From Actinomycetota bacterium (lineage in GTDB: Bacteria > Actinomycetota > Acidimicrobiia > Acidimicrobiales > Ilumatobacteraceae): a stretch of DNA of 23,783 bases. Positions 7,136 to 14,118 of the stretch are shown here, piece after piece. The notes beneath the pieces are model-generated. The model was not told where the DNA came from and ran no database searches. It saw only the letters and a program-made list of their open reading frames with translations. The stretch is from NCBI GenBank assembly GCA_009701105.1, contig WLKU01000005.1, positions 1 through 23,783 on the forward strand. The letters run 5' to 3'. A program made the translations under genes and the position numbers. Each line of letters begins with the position of its first letter. Positions within the stretch are counted from its first letter, which is position 1.

Positions 7136-7834
7136 TTAGACGCGAGTTATTTGCGCCATGAACGCAGCCAGCACATCACTGGCTGTCAGGCCGCTAGCGA
7201 GCCGGCTCAACGGCATCACACTATGTTCAAGATTTGATTGCATTTCCACAAATGCGGCGCTGGGGTCACTCAGCAACAGACCAAACTGCTGTGACAAAAC
7301 TGTTTCCCACTGCAAATACATTGTGCACTGAAAACGTGCCAAGTCTCGAGTTCGTCTTTGGCTGATACCCACAATTTTTGCAGGGTTGCCAGCATCGTCG
7401 AGAGTCATCACTTCGCCAGGTCCCGCGCCAGAGAAACAGACGAGGTCGCCATATTTGCCCCGCACCAAATCTTGTCGATGCACGTAGGCATCTATTTTTC
7501 CGGCAGTCGCGAGCGACTCGATTGCAGCCAGCCACACATCACCCAACCACCATGCAGCTTGCCCAACGTCATCAATCCAGAGCCGATCATCTTTGGGTAT
7601 CACCACGTCAAGCCACACCTGTTTGCCCGGTGACAGATAGACCATTCCACCACCGCTTCGCCGCCGCACTATTTCTGTTCCTGCAATGACACACGCATCC
7701 CGATCGACCTCGGCTTCAGTCTGTCGTGACCCCAACACGATTGCAGGAGTGGTGATGTCTACATTCCACACACTTCGCTCTGCTGGAAGATCGCGCCCAT
7801 GTTGTTCACTTGCAGTTGTGCGCACATCGTGCAC
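7136..7834 (-). CDS. Lipoate--protein ligase family protein
   Basis: A biotin/lipoyl protein ligase (BPL_LplA_LipB) catalytic domain of about 232 aa. Visible features are VLGSRQ near residue 33, the hallmark RRRSGGG at 57-63 followed by MVYLSPG, the GKYGDLVCFSGAGPGEV segment near 126, and KIVGISQRR with the expected ligand-contacting lysine (K153). The C-terminal accessory domain of E. coli LplA is missing. It could attach lipoate or octanoate to the E2 and GcvH proteins, or be a relative that acts on another acyl cofactor; the substrate cannot be read from the sequence. The GTG at 7834 is chosen because it starts 13 bp after the HNH stop. A longer frame would overlap the HNH gene by about 100 bp. 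Confidence 0.75.
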   Translation of the reverse strand: MHDVRTTASEQHGRDLPAERSVWNVDITTPAIVLGSRQTEAEVDRDACVIAGTEIVRRRSGGGMVYLSPGKQVWLDVVIPKDDRLWIDDVGQAAWWLGDVWLAAIESLATAGKIDAYVHRQDLVRGKYGDLVCFSGAGPGEVMTLDDAGNPAKIVGISQRRTRDLARFQCTMYLQWETVLSQQFGLLLSDPSAAFVEMQSNLEHSVMPLSRLASGLTASDVLAAFMAQITRV

Positions 7835-7847
7835 GCGCCATGTCGAT

Positions 7848-8345
7848 TTAGGATGCAGCGGCAAGATACTGCTTCCACTCGTCGGGCACACGTCCCACCG
7901 ACACAGTGATCCACGCCAATTCACGTGGGGCAAGGGGTTGCGATTCAAGCAACATTCCAGCTTCTTCGGGCGTTCTGTCGCGCTTTCGCAAATTGCACGG
8001 GCGACACGCTGCTGTCACATTTTCCCAAATATGCATGCCTCCGCGCGAGCGCGGCATTACATGGTCAATCGAGTCGGCAACTCCGCCACAGTATTGACAG
8101 CGGTGATCGTCCCGAGCAAACACTGCACGACGAGAAAGCGCCGTGCGGCGGTGGTACGGAACTTTGACCATGTAGCGAAGCCGAATCACGAGTGGACCAG
8201 GGATGCTCATCGTTTCCGAATGCACTTCTGTTCCATCGTCCTCAATAATTTCGGCTTTGTCCGACAGCACTAAACACACAGCGCGTCGCGCCGAGACAAC
8301 ACTCAGCGGCTCGTATGTTGCATTTAATACCAGCGCGCTTCGCAT
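7848..8345 (-). CDS. HNH endonuclease family protein
   Basis: A 165-aa protein of the short HNH family common in actinobacterial core genomes. The zinc-binding and catalytic module is complete: C83-x2-C86, the SIDHVMPRSRGG motif with D94-H95, ENVTAACRPCN with N109, and C114-x2-C117 followed by N118. The N-terminal half starts with ALVLNATYEPL, typical of this subgroup. It begins 3 bp after the upstream 95-aa gene ends and is probably cotranscribed with it and with the lipoate-ligase-like gene. Its biological role is not established; nothing nearby suggests an intron, intein or phage origin. Confidence 0.9.
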   Translation of the reverse strand: MRSALVLNATYEPLSVVSARRAVCLVLSDKAEIIEDDGTEVHSETMSIPGPLVIRLRYMVKVPYHRRTALSRRAVFARDDHRCQYCGGVADSIDHVMPRSRGGMHIWENVTAACRPCNLRKRDRTPEEAGMLLESQPLAPRELAWITVSVGRVPDEWKQYLAAAS

Positions 8346-8348
8346 CAG

Positions 8349-8636
8349 TTATGCCTTGAAGAGTCGTCGACGCATCGACGTTCCGGTACTGTGCCAATCT
8401 TTTGACCATTCCAAATAATCGATGATGTCAGCAATCTCTGGTTGGTCGACGCCATATCCATATTGGGTTGTCATTCGAAAATTGACATAAGCGCGCGAGG
8501 GCACTGGCAGATGCGAACCATTGCGCCACCACTGTCGTGGCACTAACCGCTTGGCTGAACGAAGCGCCGTCATCCACAGACCGGGCCGCATAACAACAGC
8601 ACCAATCAGCTTCAAATACGTGCGGAAAGCCAACAT
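8349..8636 (-). CDS. Conserved 95-aa protein of unknown function
   Basis: A small basic protein that starts at an ATG 4 bp after the acyl-CoA dehydrogenase stop. It has a short hydrophobic stretch at about residues 6-22, then an Arg/Trp-rich middle (RLVPRQWWRNG), the segment PVPSRAYVNFRMTTQYG and an acidic stretch ending DYLEWSKDW. Similar short proteins with an RLVPR-WW and P-P-R-AY-FR pattern occur in other actinobacteria as I recall them, but I know no function. Tight spacing on both sides places it in one operon with the dehydrogenase and the HNH gene. It may be membrane-associated through its N-terminus. Confidence 0.8.
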   Translation of the reverse strand: MLAFRTYLKLIGAVVMRPGLWMTALRSAKRLVPRQWWRNGSHLPVPSRAYVNFRMTTQYGYGVDQPEIADIIDYLEWSKDWHSTGTSMRRRLFKA

Positions 8637-8640
8637 CAGA

Positions 8641-9861
8641 TCAGCCTGGCTTTGGTTCCTTGGGTAGACCCAACACCATCTCGCCGATGATATTGCGCTG
8701 CACCTGAGACGAACCCGCATAGATAGTTCCTGCGCGAGCATTTAAAAATGTCATCGCCCAACTCATTGAATCGTTTGGTGCACCAGCGTCGTCGGTCGAG
8801 AACGCACTTGAAGGTTTGCGACCTGTCGGAGTCATTGCATCCATTCCCAAAAGATCTACGCCCAATTCGGTGACGACTTTGTGATACTCGCTCCAGTACA
8901 ACTTAAAGATTGCACCGTCAGGACCAGGATGATGTCCGGCCAAAAACTTTGTCAATGTGCGCATACCCAAATAACGCATCACTTGCACCTTGGAATAACA
9001 CCATGCCAACTTTTGACGAACACGTGGGTCGTTGCTGACACCGCGATCCTTTGCCAGTTGCAACAAACGATCAAATTCAGCTTCAAAAGCAATCGGTGCA
9101 ATTGATGCTGCAGCCCCGCGCTCAAAACCAAGTAGACCCATGGCAACAGCCCAACCGTTGTTTACTCCGCCAACAACATTTTCTTTTGGCACAACTGCGT
9201 CTGTATAAAACACTTCGTTGAATTCGCTCTCACCCGACAGCATCTTGATTGGTCGAACCTCAATTCCTGGTTGCCTCATGTCTACGAGCAAAAACGAAAT
9301 GCCTTTATGTTTTGGAGCATCTGGATCTGTGCGTGCAAGCGTAAAAATATGATCGGCAAGATGTCCGGCTGACGTCCAAATTTTTTGTCCGTTCAACACC
9401 CACTGATCGCCGTCCAACTCTGCACGCAAACCAACGTTCGACAAATCGCTGCCTGCGTTTGGTTCGCTGTAACCCTGACACCACGTATCTTCGCCAGCGA
9501 GTAAGCGTGGCAAGTAGTGACGCTTTTGCTCTTCGGTGCCAAACAGCAACAATGTGTTACCGAGCATTTGAATACTGAACACGTCGTTGTGACCACCAGT
9601 CGGCACACCTGCACGAGCAAATTCTTCAGCGATGATGACTTGTTCAAGTTCCGACAAACCGCCGCCACCAAACTCGACTGGCCAGCCAGGAGCAAGGTAT
9701 CCAGACGAAAAGAGCGTTGCGCGCCATTCGGTAACGAAATGCTCAAGCGCATCGCCAGTCAGTGCGCCAATGCCCTTCCAATTTGGAGGCAACTTCTCGG
9801 CCAAAAAGGCCTGCACTTTTTCGCGATACTCTTCCGCCGCTGCGCTATATGTCGGGTTCAT
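8641..9861 (-). CDS. Acyl-CoA dehydrogenase (FadE-type)
   Basis: A flavin (FAD) enzyme that introduces an alpha-beta double bond into acyl-CoA esters. The 406 aa cover the N-terminal helical, middle beta and C-terminal helical domains. Recognisable parts are APGWPVEFGG near 57, QGYSEPNAGSDLS near 129, GQKIWTSAGHLAD near 158 and the C-terminal IYAGSSQVQRNIIGEMVLGLP. The segment that carries the catalytic Glu in medium-chain enzymes (YEG) reads YAG here. Glu247 in LLGFERG is the likely base, as in the isovaleryl-CoA and several mycobacterial FadE families (inference). The substrate is unknown. The gene starts 11 bp after the ROK stop and has a TANNNT hexamer 8 bases before the ATG, so it may also have its own leaderless promoter. 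Confidence 0.95.
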   Translation of the reverse strand: MNPTYSAAAEEYREKVQAFLAEKLPPNWKGIGALTGDALEHFVTEWRATLFSSGYLAPGWPVEFGGGGLSELEQVIIAEEFARAGVPTGGHNDVFSIQMLGNTLLLFGTEEQKRHYLPRLLAGEDTWCQGYSEPNAGSDLSNVGLRAELDGDQWVLNGQKIWTSAGHLADHIFTLARTDPDAPKHKGISFLLVDMRQPGIEVRPIKMLSGESEFNEVFYTDAVVPKENVVGGVNNGWAVAMGLLGFERGAAASIAPIAFEAEFDRLLQLAKDRGVSNDPRVRQKLAWCYSKVQVMRYLGMRTLTKFLAGHHPGPDGAIFKLYWSEYHKVVTELGVDLLGMDAMTPTGRKPSSAFSTDDAGAPNDSMSWAMTFLNARAGTIYAGSSQVQRNIIGEMVLGLPKEPKPG

Positions 9862-9869
9862 AAGTCTTT

Positions 9870-9875
9870 ACGCTA
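9870..9875 (-). promoter_or_regulatory. Possible leaderless -10 element for the acyl-CoA dehydrogenase
   Basis: TAGCGT on the minus strand, overlapping the TAG stop of the ROK gene, with 8 bases between it and the ATG at 9861. The spacing puts a transcription start at or next to the ATG. The same hexamer occurs before dinB. No convincing -35 was found. Confidence 0.35.
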
Positions 9876-10760
9876 GTACGAAGACCTTGCCAAACTCGCA
9901 GCGCCAATCAATGGTGCTGCGTCACCCAGACCAACGGGCAACACCTTCATTCCACGAATAAATTCAAGGCGTGCCGAGCGATCAAGCTCGTGCTGGACGG
10001 CATTAAAAAACGGAGCGCCGAAACCGAGGGCGACCGAACCCCCGATTACACAGAGTTGTAAATCCATGAGAGCACCTACCGATACAAGTGCTCGCCCAAC
10101 CAGTTTTCCAGCCTCGATCCTGACCTCATTGGAAGCATGCTCACTCGATTTTCCAATCATCGCTTCAATTGATCTACCGGAGACATGTGCCTCCAAGCAT
10201 CCGTAGGCCCCGCACTCGCACAACCTGCCATCGGGTTCAACAATTACGTGCCCAATGTGTCCAGCGTTACCAAGTCGGCCAGTCACAAGTTTGTTATGAG
10301 AAACGATGCCGCCACCGACACCTGTCGACACCACCATTCCGATCACATCAGAAACACCGACGGCACTGCCACACCACACTTCTCCAAGCACCAACGCCTG
10401 AGCATCGTTAGCAATATATGTAGTCAAACCGGTTGCCTGTTCGACTGCCGAACGCAAACCAAAGCCTCGCCACTCTGCAATGTTCAAAGGCGAGACATGC
10501 TCTCCACCCAATGTCATCGGCCCACCACACCCAACACCGCACGCTTCAAGACGCACGGAAGACTCCAGCATTTGCACGTCGATGAGTTTTTTAAGCGCTC
10601 CCCAGACATCGGTTGCAGGCGTTTGGGTTTGCACTCGCGACAACAGCTCACCACTTGTAGACACAACACCAACAGCAAGTTTTGTTCCGCCAATATCAAT
10701 GGCGAGGAAACCAGAAGAGTTAGATGTCTTTGCCAAATTTGATTCGGCTCGAAGCAGCAT
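9873..10760 (-). CDS. ROK-family sugar kinase (glucokinase-like)
   Basis: A cytoplasmic sugar kinase or related ROK protein of about 295 aa. It shows the N-terminal phosphate-binding AIDIGGTK (22-27 for the core), NDA with the catalytic Asp at 119, the STGVGGGI loop near 144-152, NAGHIGH at 165-171, and the ROK zinc signature CECGAYGC at 181-188. There is no N-terminal helix-turn-helix, so it is an enzyme rather than a NagC/XylR-type repressor. Glucose is the most common substrate, but mannose or N-acetyl sugars are possible. The start is uncertain: ATG at 10760 overlaps DUF3040 by 41 bp, while TTG at 10736 would leave a 17-bp overlap and 287 aa. Neither has a clear ribosome site. Confidence 0.88.
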   Translation of the reverse strand: MLLRAESNLAKTSNSSGFLAIDIGGTKLAVGVVSTSGELLSRVQTQTPATDVWGALKKLIDVQMLESSVRLEACGVGCGGPMTLGGEHVSPLNIAEWRGFGLRSAVEQATGLTTYIANDAQALVLGEVWCGSAVGVSDVIGMVVSTGVGGGIVSHNKLVTGRLGNAGHIGHVIVEPDGRLCECGAYGCLEAHVSGRSIEAMIGKSSEHASNEVRIEAGKLVGRALVSVGALMDLQLCVIGGSVALGFGAPFFNAVQHELDRSARLEFIRGMKVLPVGLGDAAPLIGAASLARSSY

Positions 10761-11073
10761 TCGTGCGCGCCTTGCGCAAGGATGCAGCAACATCTTTGAG
10801 ACCAACCTTGCTCATCGCACGCAATTGCTTTTCAATAACCAATACACAGCCAAGCATCGCCAAAAAACCAGCGAACGCAACCAGGAAGTGCACCTGTAAT
10901 GCAATGACGGTGAATATGAGTGAAGCAATTGCGCCAAGACCCGCCCACCACGCTTTACGCGCCGAATGCGCGTAGATGCCAGAGGGCTTCACCGAATTCG
11001 CAAAGCGTTCGTCGGTCTCGAGCGACTGCTCGATCTGTTGCAATATCCGTTGTTCTTCTGCTGACAGTGGCAT
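10720..11073 (-). CDS. DUF3040 family membrane protein
   Basis: A 117-aa protein. The N-terminal MPLSAEEQRILQQIEQSL with a following DERFA segment is the signature of the actinobacterial DUF3040 family. Two hydrophobic helices lie at about residues 42-60 and 63-81, and the tail is basic. ATG at 11073 is preferred over the GTG two codons upstream, because GAGG sits 5 bases before it and family members start with MPLS. The family's function is not known to me. It starts 12 bp after dinB, an arrangement that suggests cotranscription. Confidence 0.88.
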   Translation of the reverse strand: MPLSAEEQRILQQIEQSLETDERFANSVKPSGIYAHSARKAWWAGLGAIASLIFTVIALQVHFLVAFAGFLAMLGCVLVIEKQLRAMSKVGLKDVAASLRKARTNAASSRIKFGKDI

Positions 11074-11085
11074 AGTCACCTCATC

Positions 11086-12342
11086 TTATTGCTCGGGACC
11101 CCATTTTGATGAACCCGGTCGGCGCTTGGAATGAAGGGTGCTCGCCAAGCCAATTGCGTCGTCTCCAAATCGCTCTCGAATGTCGTCAATGGCTGCAGTG
11201 GCCGGAGCCCACACCTCATCCAGAGATGTGACGTCCTGACTGTGTGTCCCTTCGTCAAACAAACTCAATTGCGCCTCGGGTTCTGCAAAGTTGCGAGTCG
11301 AGATACCAACCAGTCGCACACCTCGAGCCACTTCAACATCTACCAATAAGCCTTCGACCATCTGCATCATCGCTTGCGCGCTCGTTATCGGCGTTGGGCT
11401 TGTATTCGATCGTGTGATCGACATGAAATCGGAATACTTAATTTTGACCGTGCAGGTTCGTGGCGCAAGTCCTTCGTCGCGACACCTTCTCGCAACCAGA
11501 TCCGACATTCGCACAAGATGTCGACGCACGGATTCGACGTCAAATATGTCGTTACTAAAGGTTTCTTCGTGGCCAATCGACTTCGAGTCAGAGTTTGGCT
11601 CCACTTCCCGGTCGTCAATGCCATTCGCAAGCTGATGTAGGTGCGTTGCATGGGCATCCCCCAACAGATGTTTCAAAATCTGTAGATCAATGACAGCCAT
11701 TTCTGCAACAGTCTTGATGCTTATGCTTTGCAATTTCGCCAGCGTGGCAGGGCCAACGCCCCACAGTGCTTCAACGTTGAGGCCGTGGATAAATTCTCGT
11801 TCTTTGCCGCTCTCAATTTGCACGACTCCGCGCCCTGGTCGCACACTCACGTGATCAGCAATTGGCTTTGCTGTCTTTGATGCCAACTTGGCTACGAATT
11901 TGCTCGTTGCTACACCCACACTGCACACCAAACCCACTTCATCCAAGACCCGTTTCCGAATCGCTTCAGCAATTGCCACTCCATCGCCAAGCAATCGTTG
12001 CGCTCCGGTCACATCCAAAAAAGCTTCGTCGAGCGAAAGCCCCTCGACTAAGGGTGTGAAGTCTCGAAAAATATCAAACACTTGCGAACTCACTTGCACA
12101 TAGAGATCCATGTCACCTGGCAAAAAAATTGCATCGGGACATAGTCTGCGTGCCCGCACCGACGGCATCGCCGAAAACACTCCGTACCTGCGTGCCTCAT
12201 ACGACGCGGCCGCAACCACACCACGCTTCCCATCACCCCCAACAACAACTGGCTTACCCCGTAGTTCGGGACGTTCGCGCAATTCCACCGCTACATAAAA
12301 CATGTCCATATCAACATGCAGAATTGTTCGGGCTGGTTTCAC
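11086..12342 (-). CDS. dinB: DNA polymerase IV (Y-family, DinB)
   Basis: An error-prone translesion polymerase. From the GTG at 12342 the protein has 418 aa. Catalytic acidic residues are in HVDMDMFYVAVE (D11) and SLDEAFLD (D105, E106). SYEARRYGVFSAMP in the fingers, helix-hairpin-helix segments (WGVGPATLAKL) and the little-finger domain (GHEETFSNDI) follow. QLSLF at residues 358-362 is a good beta-clamp-binding motif. A TTG 10 codons upstream would extend the frame, but GTG gives the normal MKPARTILHVDMD start and lies 10 bases from a TAGCGT hexamer. It diverges from a small membrane-protein gene. No obvious SOS box was seen in the short intergenic region. Confidence 0.95.
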   Translation of the reverse strand: MKPARTILHVDMDMFYVAVELRERPELRGKPVVVGGDGKRGVVAAASYEARRYGVFSAMPSVRARRLCPDAIFLPGDMDLYVQVSSQVFDIFRDFTPLVEGLSLDEAFLDVTGAQRLLGDGVAIAEAIRKRVLDEVGLVCSVGVATSKFVAKLASKTAKPIADHVSVRPGRGVVQIESGKEREFIHGLNVEALWGVGPATLAKLQSISIKTVAEMAVIDLQILKHLLGDAHATHLHQLANGIDDREVEPNSDSKSIGHEETFSNDIFDVESVRRHLVRMSDLVARRCRDEGLAPRTCTVKIKYSDFMSITRSNTSPTPITSAQAMMQMVEGLLVDVEVARGVRLVGISTRNFAEPEAQLSLFDEGTHSQDVTSLDEVWAPATAAIDDIRERFGDDAIGLASTLHSKRRPGSSKWGPEQ

Positions 12343-12351
12343 GACAACAAC

Positions 12352-12357
12352 TACGCT
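12352..12357 (+). promoter_or_regulatory. -10 element (TACGCT) for the small membrane-protein gene
   Basis: TACGCT fits the TANNNT pattern of actinobacterial -10 boxes and ends 6 bases before the GTG at 12364, so the transcript would begin at or next to the start codon (leaderless). It overlaps the opposite-strand -10 of dinB. No consensus -35 is evident. Confidence 0.5.
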
Positions 12358-12358
12358 A
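12353..12358 (-). promoter_or_regulatory. -10 element (TAGCGT) for dinB
   Basis: TAGCGT on the minus strand shares five base pairs with the plus-strand TACGCT. The dinB GTG at 12342 is 10 bases downstream, giving a very short leader or none. The same hexamer precedes the acyl-CoA dehydrogenase gene. Confidence 0.45.
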
Positions 12359-12363
12359 ATCGG

Positions 12364-12633
12364 GTGCCGCAAACCCCAAACGACAAGCGCACCCTGTCAG
12401 CGCTTCCATCACCTCGCGCCAGAGCTATCGCATTCGCTGGAGTGTTGATTGCGGGTGCTGCAGGTGCTGCGATCGGATACTCGCTCGTTGATTTGCAGTG
12501 CGATGGCGAATGTTCCGTTGGCACAGGCATTGGTCTATTGCTCGGCGCAGTTATTGGCGCAATCGGCATGTCGATCGTCAGCGTGCTGGTGCTGCGTGCA
12601 GTTGGAGAATGGCGAGAACTTGCCGACAACTAA
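12364..12633 (+). CDS. Small glycine-rich membrane protein of unknown function
   Basis: An 89-aa protein with a short Pro/Arg-containing N-terminus and two hydrophobic helices (about 23-44 and 55-82). The helices are packed with small residues in glycine-zipper style (AGAAGAAIG and GIGLLLGAVIGAIG). The loop between them has two cysteines in CDGEC. I do not recognise a family. GTG at 12364 is chosen because it fits the leaderless -10 at 12352-12357; the frame is open further upstream but would run into dinB. The 3' end overlaps the start of the IMPase gene, suggesting coupling. Confidence 0.65.
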   Translation: MPQTPNDKRTLSALPSPRARAIAFAGVLIAGAAGAAIGYSLVDLQCDGECSVGTGIGLLLGAVIGAIGMSIVSVLVLRAVGEWRELADN

Positions 12634-13426
12634 TCCACTCGCATCGCAACTTCTGCACGTTGCGACCACGTTGGCTAAACAAGCTGGAGACATGGCACTC
12701 GATGGACGTCGCAACGGTCTGAATAATGTTCAAACTAAGTCGACCGCAACCGACATGGTTACCGAGTTTGACAAAGCATCCGAAGTACTGATCGTGCAAG
12801 GGCTTGCCGTGTCACGCCCAGATGATGCAATCATCGGCGAAGAGGGAGCAAGTCATTCGGGCACAACAGGTATCACCTGGCATATCGACCCAATCGACGG
12901 CACAACCAACTTCTTCTACGACCTACCAACATGGGCGGTGTCGATCGGGGCTGTCGACGAACATGGATCACTTGCTGGCGCGGTGTACATCCCTGCCTTG
13001 AACGAAATGTTCACAGCAATTCGCGGTGGCGGTGCATTTTGTAACGGTGAGCCAATCCATTGCAATCCACTCGTTGACATTTCCAAAGCACTTGTCTGCA
13101 CGGGTTTTAGTTACTCAGCCGAGCAGCGCACGGTGCAGGCCACCAGAGTTTCAAGGTTCATTCATCAAGTTCGTGATATCCGACGCTTTGGAGCGGCATC
13201 AATAGACATGTGTTTCGTCGCCTGCGGCAGGTTCGATGCATACTTCGAAGAAAACCTCCACTCGTGGGACATCGCTGCTGGCGATCTGATCGCCCGCGAA
13301 GCAGGATGCCAAACTGGCGACTTTTCAGGTAATGCATTGCGTCCTGCCCAGGTATTGGTCTCCAATCCCAACATATTCAGCCAACTCGGCAATCTCATTT
13401 TGACTTCCAGCACCTCCGATCGGTAA
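12602..13426 (+). CDS. Inositol monophosphatase family protein
   Basis: A Mg2+-dependent phosphatase of the IMPase/FIG superfamily, about 274 aa. It has the metal-binding motifs GEEG (79-82), DPIDGTTN (96-103) and WDIAAGDLI (222-230), and the typical GGGAFCNGEPI segment near 143. Substrate may be inositol phosphate, histidinol phosphate, fructose bisphosphate or PAP; sequence alone does not decide. The start is uncertain: TTG at 12602 and TTG at 12620 are both possible, and both overlap the upstream membrane-protein gene (by 32 or 14 bp). It ends 11 bp before the response regulator. Confidence 0.9.
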   Translation: MENGENLPTTNPLASQLLHVATTLAKQAGDMALDGRRNGLNNVQTKSTATDMVTEFDKASEVLIVQGLAVSRPDDAIIGEEGASHSGTTGITWHIDPIDGTTNFFYDLPTWAVSIGAVDEHGSLAGAVYIPALNEMFTAIRGGGAFCNGEPIHCNPLVDISKALVCTGFSYSAEQRTVQATRVSRFIHQVRDIRRFGAASIDMCFVACGRFDAYFEENLHSWDIAAGDLIAREAGCQTGDFSGNALRPAQVLVSNPNIFSQLGNLILTSSTSDR

Positions 13427-13437
13427 GTATTAAGCCC

Positions 13438-14118
13438 ATGGCGATTCGAGTCTTAACTGTCGAGGACGACGAGCGCATCAGAGCGTCAGTAAAACTTGCC
13501 CTCGAAGACGAAGGCTGGATCGTTGACGAAGCCCCGACAGGCGAAGACGCGATTGCAATCTTTCAAAGCACTCCTGCCGACGTCGTACTGATCGACATCA
13601 TGCTCCCAGGCATTGATGGTTTCGAACTCTGTCGCACGATTCGCAAATTGAGTGATGTCCCCATCGTCATGGTCACTGCACGTGTCGACACTCATGATGT
13701 TGTCGCCGGGCTCGAGGCTGGCGCAGACGATTACCTCACCAAACCTTTTGCACCGAAAGAACTCTCGGCTCGCATTCGTGCGCTATTGCGACGAGTGCGT
13801 CCGTCAGCACCAGGACATTCAAAACTTGTATTCGGAAATCTTGAGATTATTCCCGACGAAGGCAAGGTAACGCTCGGTGGCAAAGACGTGCCGCTGACCA
13901 AAACCGAATTTCGTTTGCTGTGCGAATTAGCCCACGATCCAAACGGTGTGTTCAGCCGCGAAGTTTTGCTCGACAAGGTTTGGGGTCACGGATACTTTGG
14001 TGATGGACGATTGGTTGACGTTCACATTCGCCGTCTGCGAATGAAAGTTGAAATAGATCCAGCCGAACCAACACATGTAGTGACAGTTCGCGGGCTCGGC
14101 TATCGCCTGCAGTCGTGA
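13438..14118 (+). CDS. OmpR/PhoB-type response regulator (MtrA-like)
   Basis: A DNA-binding response regulator of 226 aa. The receiver domain has the acidic pocket D10-D11, phosphorylation site D53 in LIDIMLPG, T80 and K102 in TKPF. A winged-helix domain with TKTEFRLL and GYFGDGRLVDVHIRRLR follows from about residue 130. It is paired with the kinase immediately downstream (GTGA overlap). Kinase similarity and the following lipoprotein suggest the MtrA-MtrB-LpqB locus of actinobacteria, which regulates envelope and division genes, but MtrA and PhoP/PrrA-type regulators are hard to separate by eye. Confidence 0.93.
   Translation: MAIRVLTVEDDERIRASVKLALEDEGWIVDEAPTGEDAIAIFQSTPADVVLIDIMLPGIDGFELCRTIRKLSDVPIVMVTARVDTHDVVAGLEAGADDYLTKPFAPKELSARIRALLRRVRPSAPGHSKLVFGNLEIIPDEGKVTLGGKDVPLTKTEFRLLCELAHDPNGVFSREVLLDKVWGHGYFGDGRLVDVHIRRLRMKVEIDPAEPTHVVTVRGLGYRLQS

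Noticed and set aside
7686..8273. Plus-strand open frame of 195 codons across the HNH and lipoate-ligase genes
   Set aside because: It spans two real minus-strand genes and their junction, which a shadow frame does freely and a true gene would not.
8637..8741. Upstream extension of the 95-aa protein into the acyl-CoA dehydrogenase gene
   Set aside because: It would overlap the conserved end of the dehydrogenase. The ATG at 8636 just after its stop gives normal operon spacing.
12449..12601. Upstream extension of the IMPase frame
   Set aside because: The extra 51 codons are Cys/Ser-rich and out of frame inside the small membrane-protein gene. IMPase homologues start close to the ASQLLHVATTLAKQAG helix.
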